From contig CAZMTA010000016.1 of assembly GCA_964569085.1 (NCBI GenBank), positions 1 to 64,000 of the forward strand: a DNA stretch of 64,000 nucleotides. Reading direction: 5' to 3'. Source of the DNA: JAJCZZ01 sp964569085. Lineage in GTDB: Bacteria; Gemmatimonadota; Gemmatimonadetes; Longimicrobiales; Gaopeijiaceae. The first letter of the stretch is position 1; every line of letters starts with the position of its first letter. The notes beneath the pieces were generated by a model. That model did not search any database and was not told where the DNA came from. It was given only the letters and a program-made list of their open reading frames with translations. Positions 33,033 through 41,565 of the stretch are shown one piece after another. A program made the position numbers and the translations under genes.

Positions 33033-34366
33033 GCCGCCGCGCCTGGACGGCGGCCCTCCTCCTGGCGGGGCTGAAGGCGATTCCCGCCCCGGCGCCCGTG
33101 GGCGCCCAGGCGTCGCCGCCGGCCCGGGCCGCCGCGACCCGCCCCGACCCCGGCGCCGCCCTCCTGGCCGAGCTCCGGGACCGGTACCACTCGGTGGCGG
33201 TCGCCCCCCACTCCCACGGCACCATGGTCTCGGTGGCGCTCCGCGTCCCCGCCGGCTCGGCCGCCGACCCGGTGGGCGAGGAGGGGCTGGCCCACCTGGT
33301 GGCCCGCGTCCGGGAGCGTCAGGCCGCCGGCGTCCTCGACCCCCACCGGGCCGCCCTGGCCGCCCGGGTGGGACGGAGCCACACGACCTGGACCCTCCTG
33401 GCCACCCCCGACGCGTGGCGGGAGATGCTCCGGCGCGTCGACGAGCTCCTCTTCGACACGCCGCTGGCCACCGAGCTCGTGGAGGCGGAGCGGCTCCGGG
33501 TCCTGGAGACGCTCCGGTTCGAGGCCGGCTCCCCCGTCGAGGCCTTCCGCCTCGAGGCCGCCGGGCTGCTGGCCGAGCCGGGCAGCCCCTGGGCGAGCCC
33601 GCCCCGGGGCACCGTGGTCTCCCTGGAGGAGCTGGACCCCGCCCGGGCCGAGGCCTGGCGCCGGGAGCACGTGCGCGCCCGGGACGCCCGGGTGGCGCTG
33701 GCGGGCCCCGTCCACCCCCTCCCCGAGACCGACGGCGCGCCGCCGGCCCCGACCCCGACGGCCGGAGCGGACACCGCACGCCCGGCGGCCCCCGCCCCCC
33801 CGCCCCTCCCACGCGTGGCGTGGCGGGTCGGGGACCGCGTGCGCATGGTCCAGGAGGTCACCAGCTCCTGGGTCACCGTCGCCTGGCCCGCGCCGGACAC
33901 GCTCTCCCGCACGGCGCTGGAGCTCCTGGCCCACCTCCTGGAGGAGCGGTTGGACCCGGTCCCGCCGGACCCGGACCGGTACGGCGTGGAGGTCACCGTG
34001 GAGGACACGCCCGGCGGCCCGGTCCTGGCGGTGGAGGCCTCGATCCTCCCCGAGGCCCTCGAGCGCTGGGAGGCGCGGATCGTCGACGGCCTCGCCGCGC
34101 TGGCGGCCGAGCCCATGGACGACGACTTCTTCCGCTGGCGCCGCCGGCGCTTCCGCACGCGCCGGCTGCTGGCGGAGGCCGCGCCCGAAGCGGAGGCCGC
34201 ACGCATGACCCGGGACCTGGCCACGTTGGGGCGGAGCCGGAACCTGGACGCCGCCATCTGGCGCCTGGACGCCGCCGACCTGCTGGAAGCCGCGCGGTCC
34301 CTGGGCGAGCCCAGGATCCTCCTCCTGGGCCCGGACCTGGCCCAGGACGGGCCCGACGGGGCCTAG
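33029..34366 (+). CDS. Secreted M16-like protein with degenerate zinc motif (second of pair)
   Basis: 445 residues, signal peptide to about residue 27. The M16 N-terminal strand pattern is clear (HGTMVSVALRVPAGSAADPV, then EEGLAHLVARV). The zinc motif HxxEH is reduced to His89-Leu-Val-Ala92-Arg93: the catalytic Glu and second His are gone. A Pro/Ala linker near 240-265 joins the second domain. Normally one member of an M16 pair is catalytic; here neither is. GTG at 33029 overlaps the preceding stop. Function could be binding rather than cleavage. Confidence 0.72.
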   Translation: MSRRAWTAALLLAGLKAIPAPAPVGAQASPPARAAATRPDPGAALLAELRDRYHSVAVAPHSHGTMVSVALRVPAGSAADPVGEEGLAHLVARVRERQAAGVLDPHRAALAARVGRSHTTWTLLATPDAWREMLRRVDELLFDTPLATELVEAERLRVLETLRFEAGSPVEAFRLEAAGLLAEPGSPWASPPRGTVVSLEELDPARAEAWRREHVRARDARVALAGPVHPLPETDGAPPAPTPTAGADTARPAAPAPPPLPRVAWRVGDRVRMVQEVTSSWVTVAWPAPDTLSRTALELLAHLLEERLDPVPPDPDRYGVEVTVEDTPGGPVLAVEASILPEALERWEARIVDGLAALAAEPMDDDFFRWRRRRFRTRRLLAEAAPEAEAARMTRDLATLGRSRNLDAAIWRLDAADLLEAARSLGEPRILLLGPDLAQDGPDGA

Positions 34367-34516
34367 GACGGAGGCCCGAACCCCGCGGCCCGGGCGGAAT
34401 CCCGACCCGGACGACCCCTGCGCGGGGGCATCGCGCCCATTACATTCCCCTCTCGTTCCGGCGCCCGACCGGGGACGGTGCGCCCCGTGCGCACGTCGCG
34501 GTCGGCCCGCCGTCGC

Positions 34517-34545
34517 TTGAAACCCCCGGGAACGCCTTGTAGGTT
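34517..34545 (+). promoter_or_regulatory. Candidate promoter for lipoprotein gene
   Basis: TTGAAA (34517-34522), exactly 17 bases, then TAGGTT (34540-34545). Expected transcription start near 34552, about 36 bases before the ATG at 34588. Confidence 0.45.
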
Positions 34546-34587
34546 CTGGCGTTTCGGAACTTTGGATCGTTCATGGAGCGTCCCGTT

Positions 34588-35355
34588 ATGAAGCGTACCC
34601 TTCCGTTCGCGATGGCCCTCTTGCTGGCGACCGGCGCCTGCGGGCCGGCCGAGCTCGTCGTCACGATGGAAGCCGAGATGCCGGACACCGAGGGCACCAC
34701 GACCATGGCGCTCGGCGATCTCGAGGTTCAGCTCATCCCGTTCGACCGGGACGAGGTGTTCGATTCGCTGGAGCAGGCCTACGGCGAGCCCGAGCCCACC
34801 GTCCCCCAGGACCTCATCGAGGCCCGGGAGGCCGTGCAGGAGGCGCAGCAGCGCTGGCGTCAGGCCGAGAGCCGCTGGAACAACCTGCGGGACACCCTCC
34901 AGACCCTCTCCCGCGCCATGGAGCAGTACAGCCGGGGCGAGGCCCGCTACGTGGCCATGTTCCGCGAGTTCCAGGAGCTGGAGTCGCAGCTCGGCCGGGT
35001 GGAGCGGGACATGAACAGCGCCTTCGAGGAGTTCAACGAGCTCCAGACGGGCACCATCCAGCGCTCCGACTCCATGCGGATCGTCATGGACAACTGGGCG
35101 GACGAGGCCTTCGCCGGCGTCCCCGACGCCTTCGCGGCCAAGGCCCGCGCCGCCGGGCTCCAGACGGTGGTGGACACGACCGACGCCCAGGGCATGGTGC
35201 GCATCGAGGCCTCGCCCGGGCAGTACTGGGTCCACGCCCGCTACGAGCTCCCCTACTCCGAGCTCTACTGGAACGTCCCGGTCACGCTGGAGCGCGGTGA
35301 GCCCACCGAGATCGTCCTGACGCGCGAGAACGCGGAGGAACGGATCAAGCTGTAG
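34588..35355 (+). CDS. Lipoprotein with coiled-coil domain, function unknown
   Basis: 255 residues. Lipobox in LLLATGACGPAE. Residues about 70-155 form a long helical, heptad-like region (AREAVQEAQQRWRQAESRW in part). The C-terminal third is beta-rich (GMVRIEASPGQYWVHARYEL), like a carboxypeptidase-regulatory or transthyretin-like module. ATG at 34588 is chosen over 34573 because GGAGCG lies seven bases before it. No family name recognised. Own promoter candidate upstream and a strong hairpin downstream suggest a single-gene unit. Confidence 0.75.
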   Translation: MKRTLPFAMALLLATGACGPAELVVTMEAEMPDTEGTTTMALGDLEVQLIPFDRDEVFDSLEQAYGEPEPTVPQDLIEAREAVQEAQQRWRQAESRWNNLRDTLQTLSRAMEQYSRGEARYVAMFREFQELESQLGRVERDMNSAFEEFNELQTGTIQRSDSMRIVMDNWADEAFAGVPDAFAAKARAAGLQTVVDTTDAQGMVRIEASPGQYWVHARYELPYSELYWNVPVTLERGEPTEIVLTRENAEERIKL

Positions 35356-35407
35356 CAGGGTTTCACCCACGCGCCGGCGCCGGGGCCCAAGCCCCACCGG
35401 AGCGCTC

Positions 35408-35446
35408 CGACGCCCCGGCACCGAGTCCTTCGGTGCCGGGGCGTCG
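35408..35446 (+). terminator. Strong hairpin, probable terminator without U-tract
   Basis: A perfect 17-bp stem: CGACGCCCCGGCACCGA (35408-35424) and its inverse (35430-35446) with a five-base loop. No T-run follows, as is frequent in GC-rich genomes. It separates the lipoprotein gene from the fadJ-type gene. Confidence 0.55.
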
Positions 35447-35492
35447 TACGTCCGGCCCGGCCAGACCGCCATCCCTCGGACCCCGCCTGACC

Positions 35493-37676
35493 ATGGACGA
35501 CGACGCCCGACCCGGGAACCCCACCTTCGAGATCGACGAGCGGGGGATCGGCTGGATCACCTTCGACGACCCGGACCGGTCCAGCAACGTCCTCACCGAG
35601 CCGGTGATGCGGCGCCTGGCCGACCTCCTGGAGGACGCCCGAGCCGCCGCCGCCCACGGTGACCTCCGGTCGGTGGTCTTCTGGAGCGGGAAGCCCCGCT
35701 CCTTCATCACCGGCGCGGACGTGGAGGCCATCTCGAAGATCGAGAGCCCGGCCGAGGCCGAGAAGAAGGTGCGCATGGGGCAGGCCGTCTTCATGGACGT
35801 GGAGAGCCTGCCCGTTCCCACGGTGGCCGCCATCCACGGCCGCTGCATGGGCGGCGGGGCGGAGCTGGGGCTGGCCTGCACCCACCGCGTCCTGTCCGAC
35901 GCCGACGAGACCGAGGTCAGCTTCCCCGAGGTCCAGCTCGGCATCCTCCCGGCGTGGGGCGGGACCACCCGCCTCCCCCGGCTGGTGGGCCTCCAGGCCG
36001 CGCTGAAGCCCCTCCTCCAGGGGGCCTCCCTGAGCGCCCGCAAGGCGAAGAAGATCGGGTACGCCGGGGAGGTCTTCCCGGCGGAGATCTTCCGGGAGAA
36101 GGTGGCGGACTTCGCGGCCCGGGCGCCGGACCTGCCCGACGGGACGTCCCGGCCGTCCCGGGGGCTCCTGCAGCGCCTCGTGGAGGACACCTATCCCGGC
36201 CGGCGCCTGGCCCTGCGCACCGCCGAGAAGCAGGTGCGGGCCGCCACCGGCGGGCACTACCCGGCGCCGCTGCGGATCCTGGAGGTGCTGCGCGACCACC
36301 TGGGGAGCAGCGTGGAGAAGAGCCTCGACGCCGAGGCCCGGGCCGCCGGCGAGCTCGTCGCCTCGTCGGTGAGCAAGAACCTCATCCACGTCTACTTCAT
36401 GCGGCAGCGCGCGCGGAAGGAGGACGGGACCCCCGAGGCCGTGGAGCCCGCCCGGGTGGACCAGCTCGGCGTCCTCGGCGCCGGGGTCATGGGCGGCGGG
36501 ATCGCGCAGCTCGCGGCGTACCACGACGTGCGGGTGCGCATGAAGGACATCGAGCACGCCGGCGTCTCCGCCGGGCTCCGCCACGCCCGCCGGACCTTCG
36601 ACGGGGCGGTGAAGCGCCGGAAGCTCTCGCGGCGGGAGGCGGACCGGAAGATGGAGCTGATCTCCGGGGGGGTCTCCTACGACGGCTTCGGCGCCGTGGA
36701 CCTGGTGGTGGAGGCCGTCGTCGAGAAGATGACGGTGAAGCACGCGGTCCTCCGGGAGCTGGAGGAGGTGGTGGACGGCGAGTGCGTGCTGGCCACCAAC
36801 ACCTCGTCGCTCCGGGTGGACGACCTGGCGGAGGTCCTGGAGGACCCGGGCCGCTTCGGCGGGCTCCACTTCTTCAACCCGGTCCACCGCATGCCCCTGG
36901 TGGAGGTGGTCCGGGGCGCGCGCACGGACGCCCGCACCGTGGCCACCCTCCACGCCTTCGCCGTGGCCCTGGGCAAGGTGCCCGTGGTGGTGGCCGACGG
37001 CCCGGGCTTCCTCGTGAACCGGATCCTGGGGCCGTACATGAACGAGGCGGGGTGGCTGCTGGCCGACGGGGCCACCGTGGAGGAGATCGACCGCGCCGCC
37101 GTGAGCTTCGGCATGCCCATGGGCCCGCTCCGCCTGGTGGACGAGGTGGGGATCGACGTGGCCCACCACGCCGGTGCCACCCTCCACGAGGCCCTGGGCG
37201 AGCGCCTGGCGCCGAGCCCGCCCCTGGCGGCGCTCTACGACACGGGCCGCCTGGGCAAGAAGGGCGGGAAGGGCTTCTACCGCTACGAGGACGGCAAGGA
37301 GAAGGGCGTCGACGAGGAGATCTGGGCGGAGCTGGGCGACACGGTCCCGGCGGAGCGCGGCGGGATGGAGGAGGACGAGATCCGCCGCCGCCTGGTGATC
37401 CAGATGATCAACGAGGCGGCCCGGTGCCTCGACGAGGGCATCGTGGAGGCGGCGTGGCAGGTGGACCTGGGCCTCATCATGGGCACGGGCTTCCCGCCCT
37501 TCCGCGGCGGCCTCCTCCGCTTCGCGGACACCCTCCACCCCCGGGGCATCCTGGACCGGAGCCGCGCCCTCCAGGCCAAGCACGGCCCCCGCTTCGCGCC
37601 GGCGGAGCTCGTGGAGCGGCTGGCCGAGGAGGACCGGGGCTTCTACGACGCCTTCCCGGCCGAGGACGAAGGCTAG
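35493..37676 (+). CDS. fadJ: Fatty acid oxidation complex alpha subunit (enoyl-CoA hydratase / 3-hydroxyacyl-CoA dehydrogenase)
   Basis: 727 residues, two enzymes in one chain for beta-oxidation. Residues 1-200: crotonase domain with oxyanion loops (SFITGADVEAI, GRCMGGGAELG) and the two catalytic Glu in GGAELG and FPEVQLGILP. From about 325: NAD site LGVLGAGVMGGGIAQLA, catalytic His in HFFNPVHRMPL, then two C-terminal dehydrogenase domains (GPGFLVNRILGPY, FPPFRGGLLRFAD). ATG at 35493. The thiolase partner is not adjacent. Downstream genes for a molybdopterin nucleotidyltransferase-like protein and XdhC follow without a gap. Confidence 0.94.
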   Translation: MDDDARPGNPTFEIDERGIGWITFDDPDRSSNVLTEPVMRRLADLLEDARAAAAHGDLRSVVFWSGKPRSFITGADVEAISKIESPAEAEKKVRMGQAVFMDVESLPVPTVAAIHGRCMGGGAELGLACTHRVLSDADETEVSFPEVQLGILPAWGGTTRLPRLVGLQAALKPLLQGASLSARKAKKIGYAGEVFPAEIFREKVADFAARAPDLPDGTSRPSRGLLQRLVEDTYPGRRLALRTAEKQVRAATGGHYPAPLRILEVLRDHLGSSVEKSLDAEARAAGELVASSVSKNLIHVYFMRQRARKEDGTPEAVEPARVDQLGVLGAGVMGGGIAQLAAYHDVRVRMKDIEHAGVSAGLRHARRTFDGAVKRRKLSRREADRKMELISGGVSYDGFGAVDLVVEAVVEKMTVKHAVLRELEEVVDGECVLATNTSSLRVDDLAEVLEDPGRFGGLHFFNPVHRMPLVEVVRGARTDARTVATLHAFAVALGKVPVVVADGPGFLVNRILGPYMNEAGWLLADGATVEEIDRAAVSFGMPMGPLRLVDEVGIDVAHHAGATLHEALGERLAPSPPLAALYDTGRLGKKGGKGFYRYEDGKEKGVDEEIWAELGDTVPAERGGMEEDEIRRRLVIQMINEAARCLDEGIVEAAWQVDLGLIMGTGFPPFRGGLLRFADTLHPRGILDRSRALQAKHGPRFAPAELVERLAEEDRGFYDAFPAEDEG

Positions 37677-38339
37677 GTGCGGCTCTGGCCCTTCGGGCGG
37701 CGGAAGGCGGACCCCCCGCCGCCCCCGTCCGGACGCGTGGCGGGGGTGATCCCCGCCGCGGGCGACTCGCGCCGCATGGGGCGCTCCAAGGCGCTCCTCG
37801 ACGCCGGGGGGCGGTCCTTCCTCGCGGCGGCCGTGGGGAGCCTCGTGGCCGGCGGCTGCGATCCGGTCGTGGTGGTGGTCGGCCCCGACCAGCCCGAGGA
37901 GGAGCGGAAGGCCCGGGACGCCGGCGCCCTGGTCCTTCCCAACCCGGCTCCCGGCGAGGGCCCCGTGACCTCGCTGCGCCTGGCGCTGCGGGCGCTGGAG
38001 GGCGCGGTCGAGGGCATCGCGATCCTCCCGGTGGACCACCCCCTGGTCCGCCCGGAGACGGTGCAGGCGCTCCTGGCCGCCTTCCGGGCCGGCGACGCCC
38101 CCGTGGTGCTGCCCGTCCACGAAGGCGAGCGGGGCCACCCGGGCCTCCTCCGCCGCACCCTCTTCGCGGAGCTCCTGGACCCCGGGCTGGAGGGCGGCGC
38201 CCGGACGGTGGTGCACGCCCACCTGGACGCCGCGGAGCGGGTCGAGGTGGACGACCCCGGGGTCCTGGCGGACATCGACACCCCCGAGGCGTACCGCCGC
38301 TGGTTCGGCCACGCCCCCGACGCCGCCTCGGCGCCGTGA
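37677..38339 (+). CDS. MobA/MocA-like nucleotidyltransferase
   Basis: 220 residues. The N-terminal motif AGVIPAAGDSRRMGRSKAL is the nucleotide-binding loop of MobA/MocA-type transferases, with Asp in ILPVDHPLVRP as metal ligand. MocA attaches CMP to molybdopterin for xanthine-dehydrogenase-family enzymes, which fits the XdhC genes next to it. GTG begins directly after the fadJ stop. Alternatively it may act on other sugars or cofactors. No molybdenum hydroxylase gene is in the window. Confidence 0.8.
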   Translation: MRLWPFGRRKADPPPPPSGRVAGVIPAAGDSRRMGRSKALLDAGGRSFLAAAVGSLVAGGCDPVVVVVGPDQPEEERKARDAGALVLPNPAPGEGPVTSLRLALRALEGAVEGIAILPVDHPLVRPETVQALLAAFRAGDAPVVLPVHEGERGHPGLLRRTLFAELLDPGLEGGARTVVHAHLDAAERVEVDDPGVLADIDTPEAYRRWFGHAPDAASAP

Positions 38340-39199
38340 GCGCCTCCCCCACCCTCGGCCCCGCCGAGGCCGCCCGGCGGATGGCGGAGGCCGTCGAGGC
38401 CGGCGGCTCCGTGGCCTGCTGCGTCGTCGTGGGCGCCGACGGGACCGAGCCCCGCCCCGGCCGACGCCTCCTCCTGGTGCGGGACGAGGCGGGCGAGGAG
38501 GTCGTGGAGGGCGGCCTGGGCGACGCCGCCCTGGACCGCGCCACCGCCGACGCCGCCCGCCGCGCCCTGGACGACCCGCGCCACCGGGACCGCCTGGTGG
38601 AGGTGGAGCCCGAGGGCCGGGACGGACCGCTGGAGCTCTACCTGGAGGTCCGCCGGCCGGTGCCGGAGCTGGTGATCGTGGGCGCCGGGCACATCGCCCG
38701 GCCCCTCTGCGAGATCGGGGCGCTCCTGGGCTTCCGCGTGGTGGTGGTGGACGACCGCCCGGACTTCGCCACCCGGGAGCGCTTCCCACGGGCGGAGCGG
38801 CTGGTGCGGGCCGACTTCTCCGACCCCTTCGCCGACGTCCCCATCCACGGCCGCTCCCACCTCATCCTCGTCACCCGGGGCCACAAGTACGACTACGAGT
38901 GCCTGGTGCGGGTCCTCCGCGCCGACGCCGCCCCGGCCTACATCGGCATGATCGGGAGCCGGCGGCGGGTGCGGGCCACCTGGGTGCAGCTCCTGGAGGA
39001 GGGGATCCCCCGGGCCCGGCTGGAGGCGATCCACGCGCCCGTCGGGCTGGACGTCGGGGCCGAGACCCCGGAGGAGATCGCCGTGGCGGTGGCCGCCGAG
39101 CTGGTGCTGGTCCGCCGGGGGGGCACCGGACGCCCCCTCAAGGACGTGGAGCGGGTTGCCGAGCGCTTCTTCGCCGACGATCCTGGAGAGGAGGCCTGA
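38336..39199 (+). CDS. XdhC family protein (XdhC Rossmann domain)
   Basis: 287 residues. The C-terminal two thirds are the XdhC Rossmann domain: ELVIVGAGHIARPLCEIGAL, VVVVDDRPDFATRERFP, GHKYDYECL, YIGMIGSRRR, and HAPVGLDVGAETPEEIA. The first 90 residues look like a worn XdhC/CoxI N-terminal domain (RLLLVRDEAGEEVVEGGLGD). XdhC holds molybdenum cofactor and delivers it to xanthine dehydrogenase-type enzymes. GTG overlaps the previous stop. The next gene encodes a separate, better-preserved N-terminal-type domain. Confidence 0.87.
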   Translation: MSASPTLGPAEAARRMAEAVEAGGSVACCVVVGADGTEPRPGRRLLLVRDEAGEEVVEGGLGDAALDRATADAARRALDDPRHRDRLVEVEPEGRDGPLELYLEVRRPVPELVIVGAGHIARPLCEIGALLGFRVVVVDDRPDFATRERFPRAERLVRADFSDPFADVPIHGRSHLILVTRGHKYDYECLVRVLRADAAPAYIGMIGSRRRVRATWVQLLEEGIPRARLEAIHAPVGLDVGAETPEEIAVAVAAELVLVRRGGTGRPLKDVERVAERFFADDPGEEA

Positions 39200-39239
39200 G
39201 CGGCCTCCCCGCCCCTTCCACCCGAGCTTCTCCCCGCTC

Positions 39240-39581
39240 ATGACCCATCAGGACGACCAGGCGCTCACCGACGCCCTCGTGGACGCCCGCGCCGCCGGCC
39301 GCCCCTGCGCCCTGGCCACCGTGGTCGCCACCCGGGGCTCCACGCCCCGCAAGGTCGGCGCGCGCATGCTGGTGGACCCGGAGCGCGGGCTCACCGGCAC
39401 GGTGGGGGGCGGCTGCGGCGAGGCGGAGGTCATCGAGGCCGCGGGCCGGGTCCTGGAGACCGGGCGGTCCGAGCGGGTGAAGGTGGACCTCACCCGGGAC
39501 CTCCTCTCCTGGAGCCCCGCGGTGTGCGGGGGCGTCATGGACGTCTTCGTGGAGCCGGTGGACGGGGAGCGCGGGGGATGA
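39240..39581 (+). CDS. Stand-alone XdhC/CoxI N-terminal domain
   Basis: 113 residues comprising just the XdhC_CoxI domain: LATVVATRGSTPRKVGARML, then TGTVGGGCGEAEVIEAA with the conserved Gly-Gly-Gly-Cys, and VCGGVMDVFVEP. Usually this domain is fused to the Rossmann part; here it is a separate gene 40 bases after that part. Probably works with the preceding protein in molybdenum cofactor handling. ATG at 39240; the stop overlaps the next ATG. Confidence 0.83.
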   Translation: MTHQDDQALTDALVDARAAGRPCALATVVATRGSTPRKVGARMLVDPERGLTGTVGGGCGEAEVIEAAGRVLETGRSERVKVDLTRDLLSWSPAVCGGVMDVFVEPVDGERGG

Positions 39582-40108
39582 GCCGCGGGGGGGAGGTCAC
39601 GATCCACTACCGCCGTCCGCCCAACCGCGTCCAGGAGTTCCGCCAGGAGGTGCTCCTCGAGCGGGACGACGTGATCGTCACCCTGGCCCGGGAGATGCGC
39701 TTCGACCCGGCCATGCGCATCGGCGGGGACATCGTCCTGGAGGACGGCTCCTCCGTGGTCTGGTTCACCTTCCCCGACGCCTGGCACGACATCGGCCGCT
39801 TCCACCGGGCCGACGGCACCTTCACCGGCATCTACGCCAACGTGCTGACCCCCGTGGAGATCGACGGGCCGGACTGGTACACCATCGACCTCTTCCTGGA
39901 CGTGTGGCTTCCCCGGGGGGCCGCGCCCCGGATCCTCGACGAGCACGAGCTCGACGAGGCCGTGGGCCGGGAGATCGTGGAGCCCGAGGTGGCCGAGCGC
40001 GCCCGCGCCGAGGCCCGACGCCTGGTGGCCGAGACGGACGCGGGACGGTGGCCCCCGCCCGTGGTGGCGGAGTGGACGCTGGAGCGGGCGCTGGAGGAGG
40101 CTCCATGA
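39578..40108 (+). CDS. DUF402 domain protein
   Basis: 176 residues. Contains the DUF402 pattern: VVWFTFPDAWHDIGRFHRADG, then GIYANVLTPVEIDGPDWYTIDLFLDVWL (split here by description), and DEHELDEAV near the end. Structurally characterised relatives are nucleoside di/triphosphatases of the FomD/Ntdp type that use metal ligated by Asp residues such as those in the DLFLDVW region. ATG overlaps the XdhC-domain stop (ATGA), and its own stop overlaps the next ATG. Confidence 0.82.
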   Translation: MSRGGEVTIHYRRPPNRVQEFRQEVLLERDDVIVTLAREMRFDPAMRIGGDIVLEDGSSVVWFTFPDAWHDIGRFHRADGTFTGIYANVLTPVEIDGPDWYTIDLFLDVWLPRGAAPRILDEHELDEAVGREIVEPEVAERARAEARRLVAETDAGRWPPPVVAEWTLERALEEAP

Positions 40109-40494
40109 CCGCCATCGGCACCTTCGACGTGGAGATCACCCCCCAGGACTCGCGGGAGGGGGAGGGCTCGACGCTGGGCCGCTCGTCCCTGGCCAAGACC
40201 TTCCACGGGGGGCTTGAGGGCACCAGCGAGGGCACCATGCTCACCGCCCTCACCCCGGTGGAGGGCGCGGCGGGCTACGTGGCCGTGGAGCGCGTCACCG
40301 GCACGCTGGAGGGCCGGAGCGGCAGCTTCGCGCTCCAGCACTTCGGGCTCATGGCCGACGGCCGGCAGGACCTCCGGGTGGAGGTGGTGCCCGGCTCGGG
40401 GTCCGGCGAGCTGGAGGGGATCCGGGGCACGCTGCGCATCACCGTCGAGGCCGACGGCACCCACCGCTACGCGCTGGACTACACCCTGCCCTGA
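40105..40494 (+). CDS. DUF3224 family protein
   Basis: 129 residues. A beta-barrel-like small protein: GTFDVEITPQDSREGEGSTL at the start, SLAKTFHGGLEGTSEGTML, then AGYVAVERVTGTLEGRSGSF and GSGSGELEGIRGTLRI. These fit DUF3224 (allene-oxide-cyclase-like barrel fold). Function unknown. Coupled to the DUF402 gene by a four-base ATGA overlap; last gene of the run from fadJ. Confidence 0.83.
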   Translation: MTAIGTFDVEITPQDSREGEGSTLGRSSLAKTFHGGLEGTSEGTMLTALTPVEGAAGYVAVERVTGTLEGRSGSFALQHFGLMADGRQDLRVEVVPGSGSGELEGIRGTLRITVEADGTHRYALDYTLP

Positions 40495-40500
40495 ACCGGC

Positions 40501-40707
40501 CTAGTCGTCGTCCTCGTCGAGGTACGCCGCGCAGAGCCGGTCCACGTCGACCCAGAGCCGCTTGAGGACCGCGTCGTCCTCGCGGATGCAGTCGATGAGG
40601 CGCTCGTAGCCCTCCAGGGAGGCCTCGGGAATGTGCACCTTCTCCCGGTGGTACTCGCCGTCGTCCACGAAGAGGAGCCGGACCCGGACGGTGCCTGCGT
40701 CGCTCAC
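40501..40707 (-). CDS. Small acidic protein of unknown function
   Basis: 68 residues, about a quarter acidic, no signal or membrane segment. The middle (VHIPEASLEGYERLIDCIRE) looks like a short strand-helix. GTG start overlaps the stop of the dsbA-like gene by four bases, so it is the second gene of that transcript. Family not recognised. Confidence 0.65.
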   Translation of the reverse strand: MSDAGTVRVRLLFVDDGEYHREKVHIPEASLEGYERLIDCIREDDAVLKRLWVDVDRLCAAYLDEDDD

Positions 40708-41459
40708 GAGCCGCCCTCCCCGGAGCCCTCGCCCAGGAGCGCCTCGACCGCCTGCTGGACCGAGGCGAAGTCGAAGCTCTGGAGCCGGCGGGCCATGCCG
40801 CCGCCGCGGCTGATCATGATGGTGGGGGTCCCGCTGATCCCGAGCTCCTCGCCCAGGCGCATGTTGGCGGTGACCACGTCGGCGTGGCGGTCGCTCTTGA
40901 GGCACCCCTCGAAGGCGTCGACGTCCGCGCCGACGGTCTCGGCGTAGTCCATGAAGGGGCTGACCACCGACTGCTGCTGGGACCAGGTGCTCTGGTTCCG
41001 GAAGACCTCGTTGTGGTACTCCCAGAAGAGGTCCTGGTCTCCGGCGCAGCGCGCCGCCCGGGCCGCCAGGAAGGCGTGGGGATGGATGCTCACCAGGGGG
41101 AAGTCGTAGAAGACGAACTTGGCCTGGCCGCTCGCCACGTACTCCCGCTCGATCTGCGGCTTCACCTGGGAGGCGAAGGCGCCGCAGCCCGGGCACTGGT
41201 AGTCCCCGAACTCCACGATGGTGACGGGCGCGGCGGGCTGCCCCATGGTCTTGCCCTGGGCCAGCTCCACCAGCGACTCGGAGTCCTGCATCTCGAGCTC
41301 CACCGGCGAGGTGGCCGCGGTCCCCAGGCCGCTGTTCCCGATGGTGTAGCCGAAGATGGCGATGGCCAGCACGGCCACGGCCCCCAGCACCCAGTAGAGG
41401 CGATTCATGCCGCCCCCGCCCTCGCGGGCTTCCCGTCGCCTCTCGCTTCTCTTGGACAC
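40704..41459 (-). CDS. DsbA-family thioredoxin-fold oxidoreductase, membrane-anchored
   Basis: 251 residues. A basic N-terminus and one membrane helix (YWVLGAVAVLAIAIFGYTIG) place the domain outside the cytoplasm. Thioredoxin/DsbA active site FGDYQCPGCGAF gives Cys89 and Cys92; the cis-Pro loop is GISGTPTIMI. The inserted helical domain (AFLAARAARCAGDQDLFWEY) is typical of DsbA_2/BdbD-type proteins. Probably makes or isomerises disulphides in exported proteins, of which this window encodes many. GTG start preceded by GGAGAGAG. Confidence 0.9.
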   Translation of the reverse strand: MSKRSERRREAREGGGGMNRLYWVLGAVAVLAIAIFGYTIGNSGLGTAATSPVELEMQDSESLVELAQGKTMGQPAAPVTIVEFGDYQCPGCGAFASQVKPQIEREYVASGQAKFVFYDFPLVSIHPHAFLAARAARCAGDQDLFWEYHNEVFRNQSTWSQQQSVVSPFMDYAETVGADVDAFEGCLKSDRHADVVTANMRLGEELGISGTPTIMISRGGGMARRLQSFDFASVQQAVEALLGEGSGEGGS

Positions 41460-41565
41460 GTCGCGTCTCTCTCCATCCGTGTGCTGGCTTCGATGCCGCC
41501 CGATGGCGGCCCGGTGCGTCAGAACGTGAAGATGCCCGCCCCGGGGGGCGGGATCAAGCGGGGTC

